A stretch of DNA of 64,000 nucleotides from Clostridia bacterium (GTDB lineage Bacteria > Bacillota > Clostridia > UMGS1840): assembly GCA_017936745.1 (NCBI GenBank), contig JAGBEY010000006.1, positions 119,156-183,155 on the forward strand. Reading direction: 5' to 3'. The notes under the pieces are model-generated. The model saw nothing but the letters and a program-made list of their open reading frames with translations, was not told where the DNA came from and did no database searches. The position numbers were made by a program, and so were the translations under genes. Below, one piece after another: positions 26,605-35,444 of the stretch (positions within the stretch are counted from its first letter, which is position 1; every line of letters starts with the position of its first letter).

Positions 26605-26805
26605 ATGGAAAAAATAATTCGGATAGATGGCATGAGCTGTTCTCATTGTTCTGCCAGAGTGGAAAAGGCACTGAACGCCATTGACGGCGTATCGGCAACC
26701 GTAAATTTAGAAGAAAAAACCGCAACTCTCACCATGGAAACAGAGATAGCGGATTCCGTGATTTCCGAAGCCGTGGAGGATGCAGGCTTCACAGTTGTAA
26801 AATAA
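26605..26805 (+). CDS. Heavy-metal-associated (HMA) domain protein, CopZ-like
   Basis: A 66-residue single HMA domain with MSCSHCSARVEKAL at residues 9-22; the CxxC pair binds Cu(I) or a similar soft metal. Secondary-structure order fits the ferredoxin-like fold of CopZ chaperones. There is no copper ATPase or CsoR-type regulator nearby, so its partner must be elsewhere. It has its own promoter and AGGAG site, and the methyltransferase gene starts 5 bp after its stop. Confidence 0.88.
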   Translation: MEKIIRIDGMSCSHCSARVEKALNAIDGVSATVNLEEKTATLTMETEIADSVISEAVEDAGFTVVK

Positions 26806-26810
26806 CGGCT

Positions 26811-27947
26811 ATGGAACTGATTATCACCACATTATTCGGAATGGAAGCCTTGGTTTCCAAAGAAGTGAAAAAATTAGGCTACACAGTCACCGAAGTCACC
26901 GACGGCAGAGTAACCTTTATAGGAGACGAATCAGCGATTGCCCGTTGCAACCTATGGGTGCGGTGCGGAGAGCGGCTTCTCATTAAAATGGGAGAAGCAA
27001 CCGTTACCACCTTTGACGAGTTGTTTGAATTTACCCGGCAATTGCCCTGGGAGGACTGGATTGAAAAGGAGGACGCCTTCCCCGTAAAGGGATATTCGTT
27101 AAAATCCACCCTGTTCAGTGTCCCGGGTTGTCAATCAATCATCAAAAAAGCCGTAGTAAGTGCACTGGAGGAAACCTATGGGCAAAAATGGTTTCCGGAA
27201 ACAGGCACATTGTACCAGATTGAATTCAGTCTGATTAAAGATAAGCTGACCCTGATGATAGACACCTCCGGTCAGCCCTTACATAAGCGGGGCTACCGAA
27301 GAAATTCCAACCGTGCCCCGTTGAAAGAAACCATTGCCGCAGCCATTGTTACCCTCACCCGTTTTCGGTATGACGGCGTGTTTGCTGATCCGTTCTGCGG
27401 CTCCGGAACCATTCCTATTGAGGCAGGGCTGATTGCAAAAAATATCGCCCCGGGCATCCATCGGGACTTTGCCGCTATGCGGTTTCCGCAAATTTCTGAC
27501 AAAATCTGGAAAAATGCCAAAGAAGAAGCAAACAGCCTCATACGACAAGATTCCAGGTTGAAAATTTTAGCCTCAGATATTGACCCCGAAGCCATTCGTC
27601 TGACCACCCACAATGCGAAAGTAGCAGGGGTTTCCGACATGATGGAAATTACCGAAAAACCCATGCAGGAGTTCTTCCCAAGCGAAGCCGTGGGCACAAT
27701 CTGCTCCAATCCTCCTTACGGAGAGCGACTTCTGGATGAAACTGCCTGTCGGCTTTTATACAAGGAAATGGGGCGACATTTCAGAACAGATTTGCCCGGC
27801 TGGTCGGTATTTGTGCTGACACCGGAAGAAAAATTTGAGGACTATTACGGAAAATTCTGCGACAAAAAGCGAAAACTTTATAACGGTATGATAAAATGCA
27901 ATTTATTTCAGTATTTCGGGGAGAAAATAATAAAAGGTGGATTCTGA
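26811..27947 (+). CDS. THUMP-domain 23S rRNA methyltransferase (RlmL N-terminal type, YpsC-like)
   Basis: A 378-residue SAM-dependent RNA methyltransferase. Residues 40-160 form a THUMP RNA-binding domain; the Rossmann methyltransferase domain has FADPFCGSGTIPIEAG near 190-205 and the catalytic NPPYGERL near 301-308 (N-P-P-Y is typical of N6-adenine or N2-guanine methylation). The family methylates N2 of a guanine in 23S rRNA. Its stop lies in the convergent terminator. It is probably co-transcribed with the HMA gene. Confidence 0.9.
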   Translation: MELIITTLFGMEALVSKEVKKLGYTVTEVTDGRVTFIGDESAIARCNLWVRCGERLLIKMGEATVTTFDELFEFTRQLPWEDWIEKEDAFPVKGYSLKSTLFSVPGCQSIIKKAVVSALEETYGQKWFPETGTLYQIEFSLIKDKLTLMIDTSGQPLHKRGYRRNSNRAPLKETIAAAIVTLTRFRYDGVFADPFCGSGTIPIEAGLIAKNIAPGIHRDFAAMRFPQISDKIWKNAKEEANSLIRQDSRLKILASDIDPEAIRLTTHNAKVAGVSDMMEITEKPMQEFFPSEAVGTICSNPPYGERLLDETACRLLYKEMGRHFRTDLPGWSVFVLTPEEKFEDYYGKFCDKKRKLYNGMIKCNLFQYFGEKIIKGGF

Positions 27948-27968
27948 TTCAGAATCCACCTTTTTTCT
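27933..27968. terminator. Convergent bidirectional terminator
   Basis: AAAAGGTGGATTCTG (27933-27947) pairs perfectly with CAGAATCCACCTTTT (27950-27964), with A- and T-runs outside. It serves both the RNA methyltransferase and the AI-2E permease genes. Confidence 0.95.
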
Positions 27969-27970
27969 GT

Positions 27971-29074
27971 CTAATTTGAAAGCTGTCTGCGGTTTTCCTT
28001 GGCTTCCTCCAATTCAGCAAACAAAAATCTTGCAACAGCAACTAAAGGAACTCCCACAATCATCCCCAGCACACCCCAAAGCTCTCCGAAAACCAAAACG
28101 GCAAACACCACCCAAAAGGGTGTAATTCCTACCGAATGGCTGATAATTCGCGGTTGAAGAATATGGGAGTCCAGTTGTCCCAGAACAATTTGAAACACTA
28201 AAATCCAGAGTGCTTTCACCGGTCCAACCGATAGCAAACAAACCATAAAAATCAAAACCGCAGCAAAAATCGGTCCGAAAAGCGGAATCAGATTGCAAAT
28301 TCCAATCAATGCACCGAATAAAAAGGCATAAGGCACGCGAAACAAATAGAAGAACGGCACTGCAATCAAGCCAACCACAACAGCATCCAGACTCAATCCC
28401 GCAAAGTATGAATAAAAGAGATTTCCAGCCTTGGTAAAATAGGAAATCACCTGTTGCTGCTGCTTCTCTTTCACCAACAAGCGAACCAGACGCCGGAACA
28501 CGTTCATAAGCATTTCCCGCTCCAAAAGCACATAAACCGAAACAACAATTCCGACAAAGATATCCACCACAGAGCTTGCAAACCCCGAAAGATATCCAAA
28601 ATATTTGCTCAGGGAATCTGCTGAAAACACTGTTTCCAGTACTGTCTTCAATCGTTCCAACAGAGCAGGCTCACTTAACAGATTATATTCCTCCAAAAGC
28701 TTCATCGAACGATTATAATAGTATGGAATTTCCAGTATCAGCTGCTCTACATTCCGATAAACCGCAGGCCAGATTACCTTTACCACAAGAAACACAATGG
28801 CAACCAGAGCCAGATACACTGCCGCAATCCCAACTCCTCGCGCAGCTTTCTTAAGAAACTGATTTTTCTGGGATAAAAGCTTTTTCTCTAAATAATGTGA
28901 AGGCTTATACAGAATGAATGCCAGAAGCCCTCCCACAAAAAAAGGACGGAGTAAATCAATCAGTTTTCCGAAAATTCCATAAAAACCGCTGACGTTATTC
29001 AAAAGCTTATTCACAAGAATCAGCCCTACTCCAACCAGAAACAGTTTCAACCATACACTTTGTAGCCGTTTCAT
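27971..29074 (-). CDS. AI-2E family transporter
   Basis: A 367-residue integral membrane protein with about eight hydrophobic segments and the central soluble region (about 100-170) of the AI-2E/PerM family (PF01594). The characteristic GALIGICNLIPLFGPI near residues 258-273 and PLVAVARFLF near 345 are present. Members export small molecules or ions, and most bacterial members are uncharacterised. It is followed upstream, 12 bp away on the same strand, by an SDR gene, so they form an operon reading leftward. Confidence 0.88.
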   Translation of the reverse strand: MKRLQSVWLKLFLVGVGLILVNKLLNNVSGFYGIFGKLIDLLRPFFVGGLLAFILYKPSHYLEKKLLSQKNQFLKKAARGVGIAAVYLALVAIVFLVVKVIWPAVYRNVEQLILEIPYYYNRSMKLLEEYNLLSEPALLERLKTVLETVFSADSLSKYFGYLSGFASSVVDIFVGIVVSVYVLLEREMLMNVFRRLVRLLVKEKQQQQVISYFTKAGNLFYSYFAGLSLDAVVVGLIAVPFFYLFRVPYAFLFGALIGICNLIPLFGPIFAAVLIFMVCLLSVGPVKALWILVFQIVLGQLDSHILQPRIISHSVGITPFWVVFAVLVFGELWGVLGMIVGVPLVAVARFLFAELEEAKENRRQLSN

Positions 29075-29086
29075 GCCGTATCCTCC

Positions 29087-29830
29087 TTACGACTTTTTCT
29101 TCTGAAGATAATAAAGAATCCGAATGAGCAGCTTTTCCGGAAGAAAGCGGGAAAAGAATTTGCCCATTTTCATAGAAACTCCGGGAATAATCACCGTTTT
29201 TTTCCGAAACATTTTTTTCAGAGCATAATCTGCCACAAATCCGGATTCCAACCCTTTCAAGCTGAATTTCACATTTGCCACTCGGTCAAATTCCGTTTTC
29301 ACAGGTCCGGGACATAAAACACTCACCGAAACCTTGCTTTTTTTTCGTCTCAATTCTTCATAAATTCCCAAAGTCAAACGATAAACATAAGCTTTGGTAG
29401 CATAATATGCCGCCAGCATCGGACCGGGATAAAAAGCAGCGGATGACGCCACATTGAGAAGATAACCGTAATTTTGTTCGTCAAACTTTTGTAAAATCAG
29501 CTTGGTTAAGATGTGCACTGCCGTTACATTGGTAGAGAGCATTCCCAGCTCATCCTCCAAGGAATTTTCTAAAAAAGTTCCAAACACACCATATCCTGCA
29601 TTATTGATAAAAACCTGAATATTTTCCTTTTCAATCTCATGATAAAACGCCATCACCTGCTCCGGCTTGGATAAATCATAGCAAAAAATTTTGACTCGGG
29701 TAGGAAGCTTCAGTTCCTCCAACCGTTCCCGTCTCCGGGCAACCAAAATCAAATCGTAGCCCTGATTAGACAGACTTACTGCCATATCTCTGCCGATGCC
29801 GGAGCTTGCACCGGTAATTACTGCCTGCAT
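29087..29830 (-). CDS. Short-chain dehydrogenase/reductase (SDR)
   Basis: A 247-residue NAD(P)-binding enzyme. TGASSGIG at 7-14 is the cofactor glycine loop, NNAGYG near 85 follows, and the catalytic Ser ... YYATK (Ser in SSAAF, Tyr and Lys in YYATKAY) is complete. Arg residues after the second strand (ARRRERLEEL) favour NADPH. The C-terminus is basic with a hydrophobic stretch, as in SDRs that act on lipids. Substrate not known. It overlaps a small basic ORF at its start and lies downstream of mutY. Confidence 0.9.
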   Translation of the reverse strand: MQAVITGASSGIGRDMAVSLSNQGYDLILVARRRERLEELKLPTRVKIFCYDLSKPEQVMAFYHEIEKENIQVFINNAGYGVFGTFLENSLEDELGMLSTNVTAVHILTKLILQKFDEQNYGYLLNVASSAAFYPGPMLAAYYATKAYVYRLTLGIYEELRRKKSKVSVSVLCPGPVKTEFDRVANVKFSLKGLESGFVADYALKKMFRKKTVIIPGVSMKMGKFFSRFLPEKLLIRILYYLQKKKS

Positions 29831-29919
29831 AATTTCCCCTCCAAATCTTTCTGATATCTCATACTATACGTTTCTTTTGTGAAACGAGTGTGAAGTTTTT
29901 TTAATTTTCTTTGCCTCAT
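29818..29919 (-). CDS. Possible 33-residue basic small protein
   Basis: ATG 29919 overlaps the mutY stop (ATGA) and has GGGAG a few bases upstream, inside mutY. The peptide is very basic (MRQRKLKKLHTRF at its start) and ends inside the first codons of the SDR gene, so translation would be coupled from mutY to SDR. It may be a real small protein or only a coupling ORF. Confidence 0.3.
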   Translation of the reverse strand: MRQRKLKKLHTRFTKETYSMRYQKDLEGKLCRQ

Positions 29920-30986
29920 CGTTTCTCCCAAAATGGACGGAATGCGGCTGGCAGAGCATACTTCTCTTTGATGGTTGCTTCGGTTTCCCAAACATAGTCG
30001 GGCAGCTTTTCTGCTATTATTATGCGGTAACATTCCATTTCCCATTCGATATGCGTGAAAATGTGACGGTAAGAACCGATTTTTTCCGCCAAAAGCACAT
30101 TAGAAAACAAAGAAGCTATCTGTTTTTCAGTAAAAATCCCCTCGCAATTGGGAAGCTCCCACATCCCGGAAAGAAGCCCTTTTTCCGTTCGTTTCCGAAG
30201 CGCATATTCCTCTCCGCACTGAAGCAGAAACACTGTTTTTTTCTGTGTTTTCCGTTTCGCTTTTTCCGTTTTTACCGGCAACTGCTCTACTGTGCCTTCC
30301 TGTTTTGCACGGCAGCAATCCGTAAGAGGACATTCTTCACATTTTGGCTGACCGTTGGGAATACACACCATTGCTCCCAGCTCCATGAGACTTTGTGTCA
30401 CATCTCCACACTGCTTTTGAGGGTATACCAAGCTTAACAGAGCGGTCATATCCTTTTTTGTTTTCGTGAGTGTAATATCAGAAAAATCGTTTAACACACG
30501 GCTCATCACCCGAAGCACATTGCCATCGACCGCAGGAGTTGGCAAATCAAAAGCAATAGATGAAATTGAGCCTGCTGTATAATCGCCAATTCCGGAAAGC
30601 TTACGGATGGCATCAAAATTTCTCGGAAACTCTCCGTTATGTTCTGATATAATCTGCTGTGCTGCCTTTTTTAAATTCCGGGCGCGGCTATAGTAACCAA
30701 GCCCCTCCCAAAGCTTCAGCACGGTCTCCTCGGAAGCCTCAGCCAGATGTGAAACAGTGGGAAGCACCTTTAAAAAACGATGGTAATATTCCTTCACCGC
30801 TTCCACCCTGGTTTGCTGAAGCATAATTTCTGATATCCAGATGCAATACGGGTCTTTTGTTTTTCGCCAGGGCAAATCCCGTCTGGCAGACTGATACCAC
30901 AAAAGCAGCTTTTGAAGAACCTCCTCCGTCAGCTCCAAATCTTCTTTGGAATAGGCAGTGATATCTTTTTCTTTGGTTTGTTTCAT
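29916..30986 (-). CDS. mutY: A/G-specific adenine glycosylase
   Basis: A 356-residue DNA repair enzyme that removes adenine opposite 8-oxoguanine. The catalytic Glu is in ISEIMLQQTRVEAV (about residue 49-62), the helix-hairpin-helix and Asp in LSGIGDYTAG ... TPAVDGNVLR, and the 4Fe-4S cysteines in CIPNGQPKCEECPLTDCC. The C-terminal NUDIX-like domain (about 240-356) reads 8-oxoG. ATG 30986 follows GAGGTGAGGCG; the frame extends to 31058 but that part lies in the neighbour's terminator. Confidence 0.95.
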   Translation of the reverse strand: MKQTKEKDITAYSKEDLELTEEVLQKLLLWYQSARRDLPWRKTKDPYCIWISEIMLQQTRVEAVKEYYHRFLKVLPTVSHLAEASEETVLKLWEGLGYYSRARNLKKAAQQIISEHNGEFPRNFDAIRKLSGIGDYTAGSISSIAFDLPTPAVDGNVLRVMSRVLNDFSDITLTKTKKDMTALLSLVYPQKQCGDVTQSLMELGAMVCIPNGQPKCEECPLTDCCRAKQEGTVEQLPVKTEKAKRKTQKKTVFLLQCGEEYALRKRTEKGLLSGMWELPNCEGIFTEKQIASLFSNVLLAEKIGSYRHIFTHIEWEMECYRIIIAEKLPDYVWETEATIKEKYALPAAFRPFWEKR

Positions 30987-31011
30987 TCCCGCCTCACCTC
31001 TTTCTGTGATA

Positions 31012-31047
31012 AAAAAAGAACTGCCGGATTTCTCCGACAGTATCCTT
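31012..31047. terminator. Terminator after the NlpC/P60 gene
   Basis: ACTGCCGGA (31020-31028) pairs with TCCGACAGT (31033-31041) with one G-T pair. On the minus strand seven T follow at 31018-31012, and T-rich DNA also lies on the plus side. Confidence 0.85.
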
Positions 31048-31078
31048 TTTTCATACATAATGTATTAACGGTCGTCTC

Positions 31079-31777
31079 TTATCTGACTCTTCTTGCAGTG
31101 TAATAATTATTGTTATAATATCCGCTGTTAAGAGTCTCAATTCTGACTGTTTTACCCGGTTTGGGTGCGTGTATAAAGTTACCGTCAGAAACGTAAATTC
31201 CCACATGGTGAACATTTCCGGCACTGCCGAAGAAAACCAAATCTCCCGGCTGCAGGTCTGCTCTTGCCACATAAGAACCTTCGTTCACCTGACTATAACT
31301 GGTTCTTGTCAGTGTTACGCCAAAATTACTGTAAACATACTTTACAAATCCGGAGCAATCGAAACCGCTCGGAGTGCTGCCGCCATAAACATAGGGAGTA
31401 CCAATGAACCGCTTCGCATATTCTACCACAGACTGCCCCTGGCTTACCGGTCTTTTTCCGCTACGAGAGCCTAAACGCACAACTGCTGCTTCACGGGACA
31501 CTGCAAGATATTCTCTTGCAACATAACCGTAACGCTCACCGATACGAACCTTTGCCCAATTAGCATCTGTTACTTCCACCAGGTCCAATTCATCCCCGCA
31601 CACTACCTTACCGATAACGTTACTTTCGGTGGATGCTTCCTGTCTGATGTTCAATACGCTGGCAGTAACAAATCTGGAATCTGCAAATGCAGTTACAGTA
31701 AACAAAAATAAGAAGGTTAATGTACCCACAAATGTTACTAATCCTTTACGCAATCCAGCATTCCCTCCTTTCTTCAT
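31079..31777 (-). CDS. SH3-NlpC/P60 peptidoglycan endopeptidase
   Basis: A 232-residue exported cell-wall hydrolase. Signal peptide 1-33 (ending AFA); SH3b domain about 36-95 (NIRQEASTESNVIG); NlpC/P60 domain about 115-232 with catalytic Cys in FDCSGFVKYV, His in VHHVGIYV and the third polar residue in FIHAPK. It would cut gamma-D-Glu-diamino acid linkages in stem peptides. The start is ATG 31777 after GGAGGG-like sequence; it has its own promoter and a 150-base leader with a terminator-like hairpin. Confidence 0.92.
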   Translation of the reverse strand: MKKGGNAGLRKGLVTFVGTLTFLFLFTVTAFADSRFVTASVLNIRQEASTESNVIGKVVCGDELDLVEVTDANWAKVRIGERYGYVAREYLAVSREAAVVRLGSRSGKRPVSQGQSVVEYAKRFIGTPYVYGGSTPSGFDCSGFVKYVYSNFGVTLTRTSYSQVNEGSYVARADLQPGDLVFFGSAGNVHHVGIYVSDGNFIHAPKPGKTVRIETLNSGYYNNNYYTARRVR

Positions 31778-31832
31778 ATTGTATCAAAAACCGGACTGAA
31801 ATATGAATGACAACAGTTTTCTCTGTATCATG

Positions 31833-31875
31833 AAAAAACCGAAAAACAAATCGCTCTCCCTCACAGCTTTTTCGG
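31833..31875 (-). promoter_or_regulatory. Terminator-like hairpin in the NlpC/P60 leader (possible attenuator)
   Basis: On the minus strand CCGAAAAA (31875-31868) pairs with TTTTTCGG (31846-31839), loop 21 bases, followed by six T (31838-31833). It lies between the promoter and the gene, as an attenuator or riboswitch expression platform would. I do not recognise an aptamer upstream. Confidence 0.5.
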
Positions 31876-31934
31876 GAAAACTAATTTGCTCAAGCCGTGT
31901 CCGAATTTTTCATACGAATTTTACGACCTTAATC

Positions 31935-31963
31935 ATTGTAACACATTTGTAACATATTGTCAA
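31935..31963 (-). promoter_or_regulatory. Promoter of the NlpC/P60 gene
   Basis: TTGACA (31963-31958), 17-bp spacer, TACAAT (31940-31935) on the minus strand. Confidence 0.85.
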
Positions 31964-32058
31964 GTAAAAAAGGGCATTTTTCTTAATTTTTCATAAAATC
32001 CATGTATATTGTTCGTTTGTTTTGCATAAAATATATGCTATTTACGCGAGCAATCAAA

Positions 32059-32084
32059 AAAACTGCCGGTTTGTAACCGACAGT
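32059..32084 (-). terminator. Terminator of the 32096-33001 gene
   Basis: AAACTGCCGGT pairs with ACCGACAGTTT around a 4-base loop, with a T-run on the minus strand. It lies 12 bp beyond the stop codon. Confidence 0.85.
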
Positions 32085-32095
32085 TTTCGTATGAA

Positions 32096-33001
32096 TCAGC
32101 TCCAGAGCTTTTTGGGATAAGTACCTGCATTCACCATTGCAGCAATCGCATCCATAACCGGCTGCTTATCTTCCTTATAAGTAACGCCGTACCATTTTTC
32201 CTGGCATGGCACTACTTTTACATCTGCTTTCTTTTCCTGAATGAGAGCATCCACAACAGAGGGCAGAAAATACTCTGCTTTCAATATGTTATCCTGGCTG
32301 TTTTTCAAAAATTCGGGCAATCTTTTTTCCAATTCATCAAAAATACTTACAGTAAAGCCCCAGGTATTCATAGAAACAAAGCTTCCCTCAGGGATAGGAG
32401 TCCAGATGCCATTTTCTTCAAATTTGGTAGCATCAGGGAACTTCTGAATTTTGGTTCTTTCGGTAATCTTCTGCAAAAGGCCGTCTTTGGAAACTTCGCA
32501 GATGCCCCTTGCAACCGAACCATTATCAGTTAACGTGTTTTCCAGCACAAAGCCCATCATTGCATACTGATAACGCTCGTTATCTTCCACAGAGCACAAA
32601 AAATCCTGCAAACCGGTAAAGGTGCTTCTGCCATAAAAATCATCTGCATTGATAACAGCAAAGGGAGTTTTCACATAGGGCTTGGCTGCCAAAACTGCAT
32701 GACCGGTCCCCCATGGCTTTTCTCTTCCGTAAATGTTGCCGCCGGGAATATCGTTTACATCCTGAAAAGCATAATCTACATCCACAATGTTTTCCAGCTT
32801 GTTGCCGATTACTTCACGGAACACTGCTTCGTTTTCCTTTTTTATAATGAAAACCACTTTGGAAAAGCCTGCTTTTACTGCATCGAATACAGAATAATCA
32901 ATAATAATTTCTCCGCTGGGACCAATCGGGTCTATCTGTTTTAACCCGCCGTAACGGCTGCCAAGACCTGCAGCCATAACTACCAATGTTGTCTGATTCA
33001 T
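32096..33001 (-). CDS. Sugar-phosphate nucleotidyltransferase family protein
   Basis: A 301-residue protein with the nucleotidyltransferase fold. MAAGLGSRYGGLKQ at residues 9-22 is the nucleotide-binding G-x-G-x-R loop with the catalytic Lys, and VINADDFYG near 113-121 carries the metal-binding Asp. The sequence therefore looks active. Specificity (UDP-, CDP- or dTDP-sugar) cannot be told. It has GGAGGT before ATG 33001 and stands alone between terminators, divergent from the fusion gene at 33200. Confidence 0.82.
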   Translation of the reverse strand: MNQTTLVVMAAGLGSRYGGLKQIDPIGPSGEIIIDYSVFDAVKAGFSKVVFIIKKENEAVFREVIGNKLENIVDVDYAFQDVNDIPGGNIYGREKPWGTGHAVLAAKPYVKTPFAVINADDFYGRSTFTGLQDFLCSVEDNERYQYAMMGFVLENTLTDNGSVARGICEVSKDGLLQKITERTKIQKFPDATKFEENGIWTPIPEGSFVSMNTWGFTVSIFDELEKRLPEFLKNSQDNILKAEYFLPSVVDALIQEKKADVKVVPCQEKWYGVTYKEDKQPVMDAIAAMVNAGTYPKKLWS

Positions 33002-33199
33002 AAGTTACCTCCAAAATGCAAATAATTTTTCATTATCATCAGTATATCGCATTCTCCCCTTTTTGTATTTGTAAAATCGGACAAAGAATTTGTTTTTTTG
33101 GTTACACCTTTCATTCTCGTTCGTTTCCCTGCATAGTTTTTATGTTCCCGGGTAAAGCTATTAGAAATGATTGTTTTTCAAAGGAAAAAGAAAGGCCGG

Positions 33200-35332
33200 A
33201 TGTATCACATGAAAGGAATCATACTTGCAAGAAATTGCAGAGAAGCGTTTCTGCCGCTGACCGAAACCTGCTCCCATCTGATGATCCATTTTTTCAACCA
33301 ACCAGTAATTGATTTTCAGCTTCAACTGCTTCACCGATGGGGGATTACCGATATCTGTGTGGTTGCAGAAGAAGACAATAAAGAGCTGAAAACCTATCTG
33401 GAAGCGGAACATAAGGCACAGTTTATTCTACTTGGGATGAACGGTATCTCACTCTCTGAGCTTGCCCATCCTCACAAAAGCTGCCTGTTTTTACCCCAAC
33501 TGACTCTGACTGATTTCACCGTCAACGATTTCGTTTCCGAACACGGCAGTGTTACCGCAGTGTTTTCTTCGCGGGATGAGCTATGTCAGAAGGGGCTTTT
33601 TTTCTTTGGAAAAGAAACTTATCACTTTCATCTTCAAAAAGGCAAGGACATTCTATCCGCTCTTGCAGAACAAAAAATCCCTACAAATATCCACTTTCAA
33701 CCGGACTTTTTCCGTGCTGTAACCAACCTGACAGAATACAAAAACGCCTTGGAAGAATGCTTAGACCATCCGGAGCTTTTTTCACAATGCCATCATTCCG
33801 GCGGAGTCATTCACGAGGGAAACACCTTCATCGAGGTGGGAGCAAAAATCAAACCTCCCGTCTACCTGGGAAATCACGTCACCATAGCCAAAAATGCCGA
33901 AATTCTGCCCTACTCTGTTATATGCAGTCAGTCGGCTGTGTGTGAAAATGCAAAAATTTCCCATTCTGTTCTGTTACCGCAGTGTAGCATTGAACCCTCT
34001 GCCTCTGTTTCCGGTTCTATTTTGGATTGGGGTGTCACTGTAACACAATGCACCGCAACCAAAGAAGGATCCATTTACGGAAAAAACGTTATCATCTCCG
34101 CACAAAATCAATCGGCTGTGTCATCCGATAATCCCACAGAGCATTCTGCCTCCTTTGGTGAATACGGACTCCGCCTCCCAAAGGAAAACGTCAGCGCCTT
34201 TTTGCAAAAGCTGGGCAACATCTGCGGAGCTCTGTTTGAAAGCGGTATTCTTGGTATATTTCAGGATGACACGGTACAAGCACAATTTTTATCCCATAGC
34301 CTCTGCTCCGGGCTACAATCCTCGGGAGCGGCAATCTATGCATTTCCCCCGTGTACCTTGGCAATGTGCCGAAGTGCCTGTCCTTTTTACCGCCTGAATG
34401 CAGGCTTTTATCTGTATAAAAAAGACCAGGATAATTACCTTATGCTTCTGGATGCAAACGGGTATTCAATTTCCCCCGCTATGGAAGAAAAAATTTGTAC
34501 AGCTCTCCACCAAAAAACATCCGCAAGGATTCCCGGTGCTTTGAAAAAAATTGTTGAAACCACGCCATATCAAATCTATTATTATTCAGATATTACCCGC
34601 AGACTGGGCACAGATGCCGCAGAATGTAAACTGTGGACAGATATTTCCTCTCCTATGGTGTGGGAATATTTAGAGCGAATTGCAAACTGCCACAAAATCA
34701 CCTTATCCAGAGAACCGGTTCACGGTGTGATAGGGTTTTCCTGCAATGCATCAGCAACCGAATTCACCCTATATGATGAAAGTCAAACTCCCCTGACTCC
34801 CCGACAGTGCGAAACCCTCATTGCCGCACTGGCAGCGGAAAAAAAGGAAAGCGAATTTGTCATCACGCCACACACCTCTCATGCACTGTGCAGCTATCTG
34901 ACAGAAAAGCATATCACGCCCATAAAGGCAGACTCCCATCCGCACTTTATGGAAACAAAGCTGGGAAAGCTCCCCTTTCAGGCATATCTCACACGAGACC
35001 CTGTTTATTTCATAATCACACTGTTGCTCCAACTTCATCGTCAACAGAATACCCTTTCCCAATGGATGGCAACCTTGCCAAAATCTTTTTTAATTGAAAA
35101 AAACATCACCACCGGAAAACACCTGACCGAAACACTGAAGCGTCTTCTCACGCTGGCACAGGAGGATGAGCAAAAAGCGAACAATCAATATCAGTTTCAC
35201 TCGAAAAAAGGCATCACCACGGTAACTGTAACCGATAACAACCTAAAAATTATCTCTGAAAGTGCAAAAGAAGAATATGCAAAGGAACTGACCGACTTCT
35301 ATGTGAAGCAATGCTCTTTGGAGATATACTGA
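33200..35332 (+). CDS. Fused nucleotidyltransferase / left-handed beta-helix / phosphomutase-like protein, probably inactive
   Basis: A roughly 710-residue protein. Residues 1-200 align in pattern with NDP-sugar pyrophosphorylases (MKGIILA ... PLTE ... FNQPVIDFQLQLLHRWGITDI), but the nucleotide loop that should read G-G-x-G-T-R is RNCREAF. A hexapeptide-like beta-helix follows (about 215-310), then a phosphohexomutase-like region (330-710) without the Ser loop or the DGDGDR metal loop. The fusion architecture is known in mannose-1-phosphate guanylyltransferase/phosphomannomutase relatives, where the mutase part is often degenerate. Here both parts seem to have lost catalysis, yet the frame is intact. 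The start is uncertain (33200 or 33209). Confidence 0.75.
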   Translation: MYHMKGIILARNCREAFLPLTETCSHLMIHFFNQPVIDFQLQLLHRWGITDICVVAEEDNKELKTYLEAEHKAQFILLGMNGISLSELAHPHKSCLFLPQLTLTDFTVNDFVSEHGSVTAVFSSRDELCQKGLFFFGKETYHFHLQKGKDILSALAEQKIPTNIHFQPDFFRAVTNLTEYKNALEECLDHPELFSQCHHSGGVIHEGNTFIEVGAKIKPPVYLGNHVTIAKNAEILPYSVICSQSAVCENAKISHSVLLPQCSIEPSASVSGSILDWGVTVTQCTATKEGSIYGKNVIISAQNQSAVSSDNPTEHSASFGEYGLRLPKENVSAFLQKLGNICGALFESGILGIFQDDTVQAQFLSHSLCSGLQSSGAAIYAFPPCTLAMCRSACPFYRLNAGFYLYKKDQDNYLMLLDANGYSISPAMEEKICTALHQKTSARIPGALKKIVETTPYQIYYYSDITRRLGTDAAECKLWTDISSPMVWEYLERIANCHKITLSREPVHGVIGFSCNASATEFTLYDESQTPLTPRQCETLIAALAAEKKESEFVITPHTSHALCSYLTEKHITPIKADSHPHFMETKLGKLPFQAYLTRDPVYFIITLLLQLHRQQNTLSQWMATLPKSFLIEKNITTGKHLTETLKRLLTLAQEDEQKANNQYQFHSKKGITTVTVTDNNLKIISESAKEEYAKELTDFYVKQCSLEIY

Positions 35333-35396
35333 ATCTCCACCCTGTAAACGGTAGTAACAAAAAACTCAAAAAACCGGTGGCTTTCGTAAAAAAAAT

Positions 35397-35440
35397 GTCT
35401 GCGACAATGATGCGGTTCACCATTGTCACAGACTTTTTTG
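35397..35440. terminator. Convergent terminator between the fusion gene and rny
   Basis: GTCTGCGACAATG (35397-35409) pairs with CATTGTCACAGAC (35421-35433) with one mismatch, and T-runs lie on both outer sides. Confidence 0.9.
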
Positions 35441-35444
35441 TATC

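Noticed and set aside
31778..31930. c-di-AMP (ydaO) riboswitch before the NlpC/P60 gene
   Set aside because: Gene type and leader fit, but I could not find the conserved aptamer blocks. Kept only as a generic attenuator candidate.
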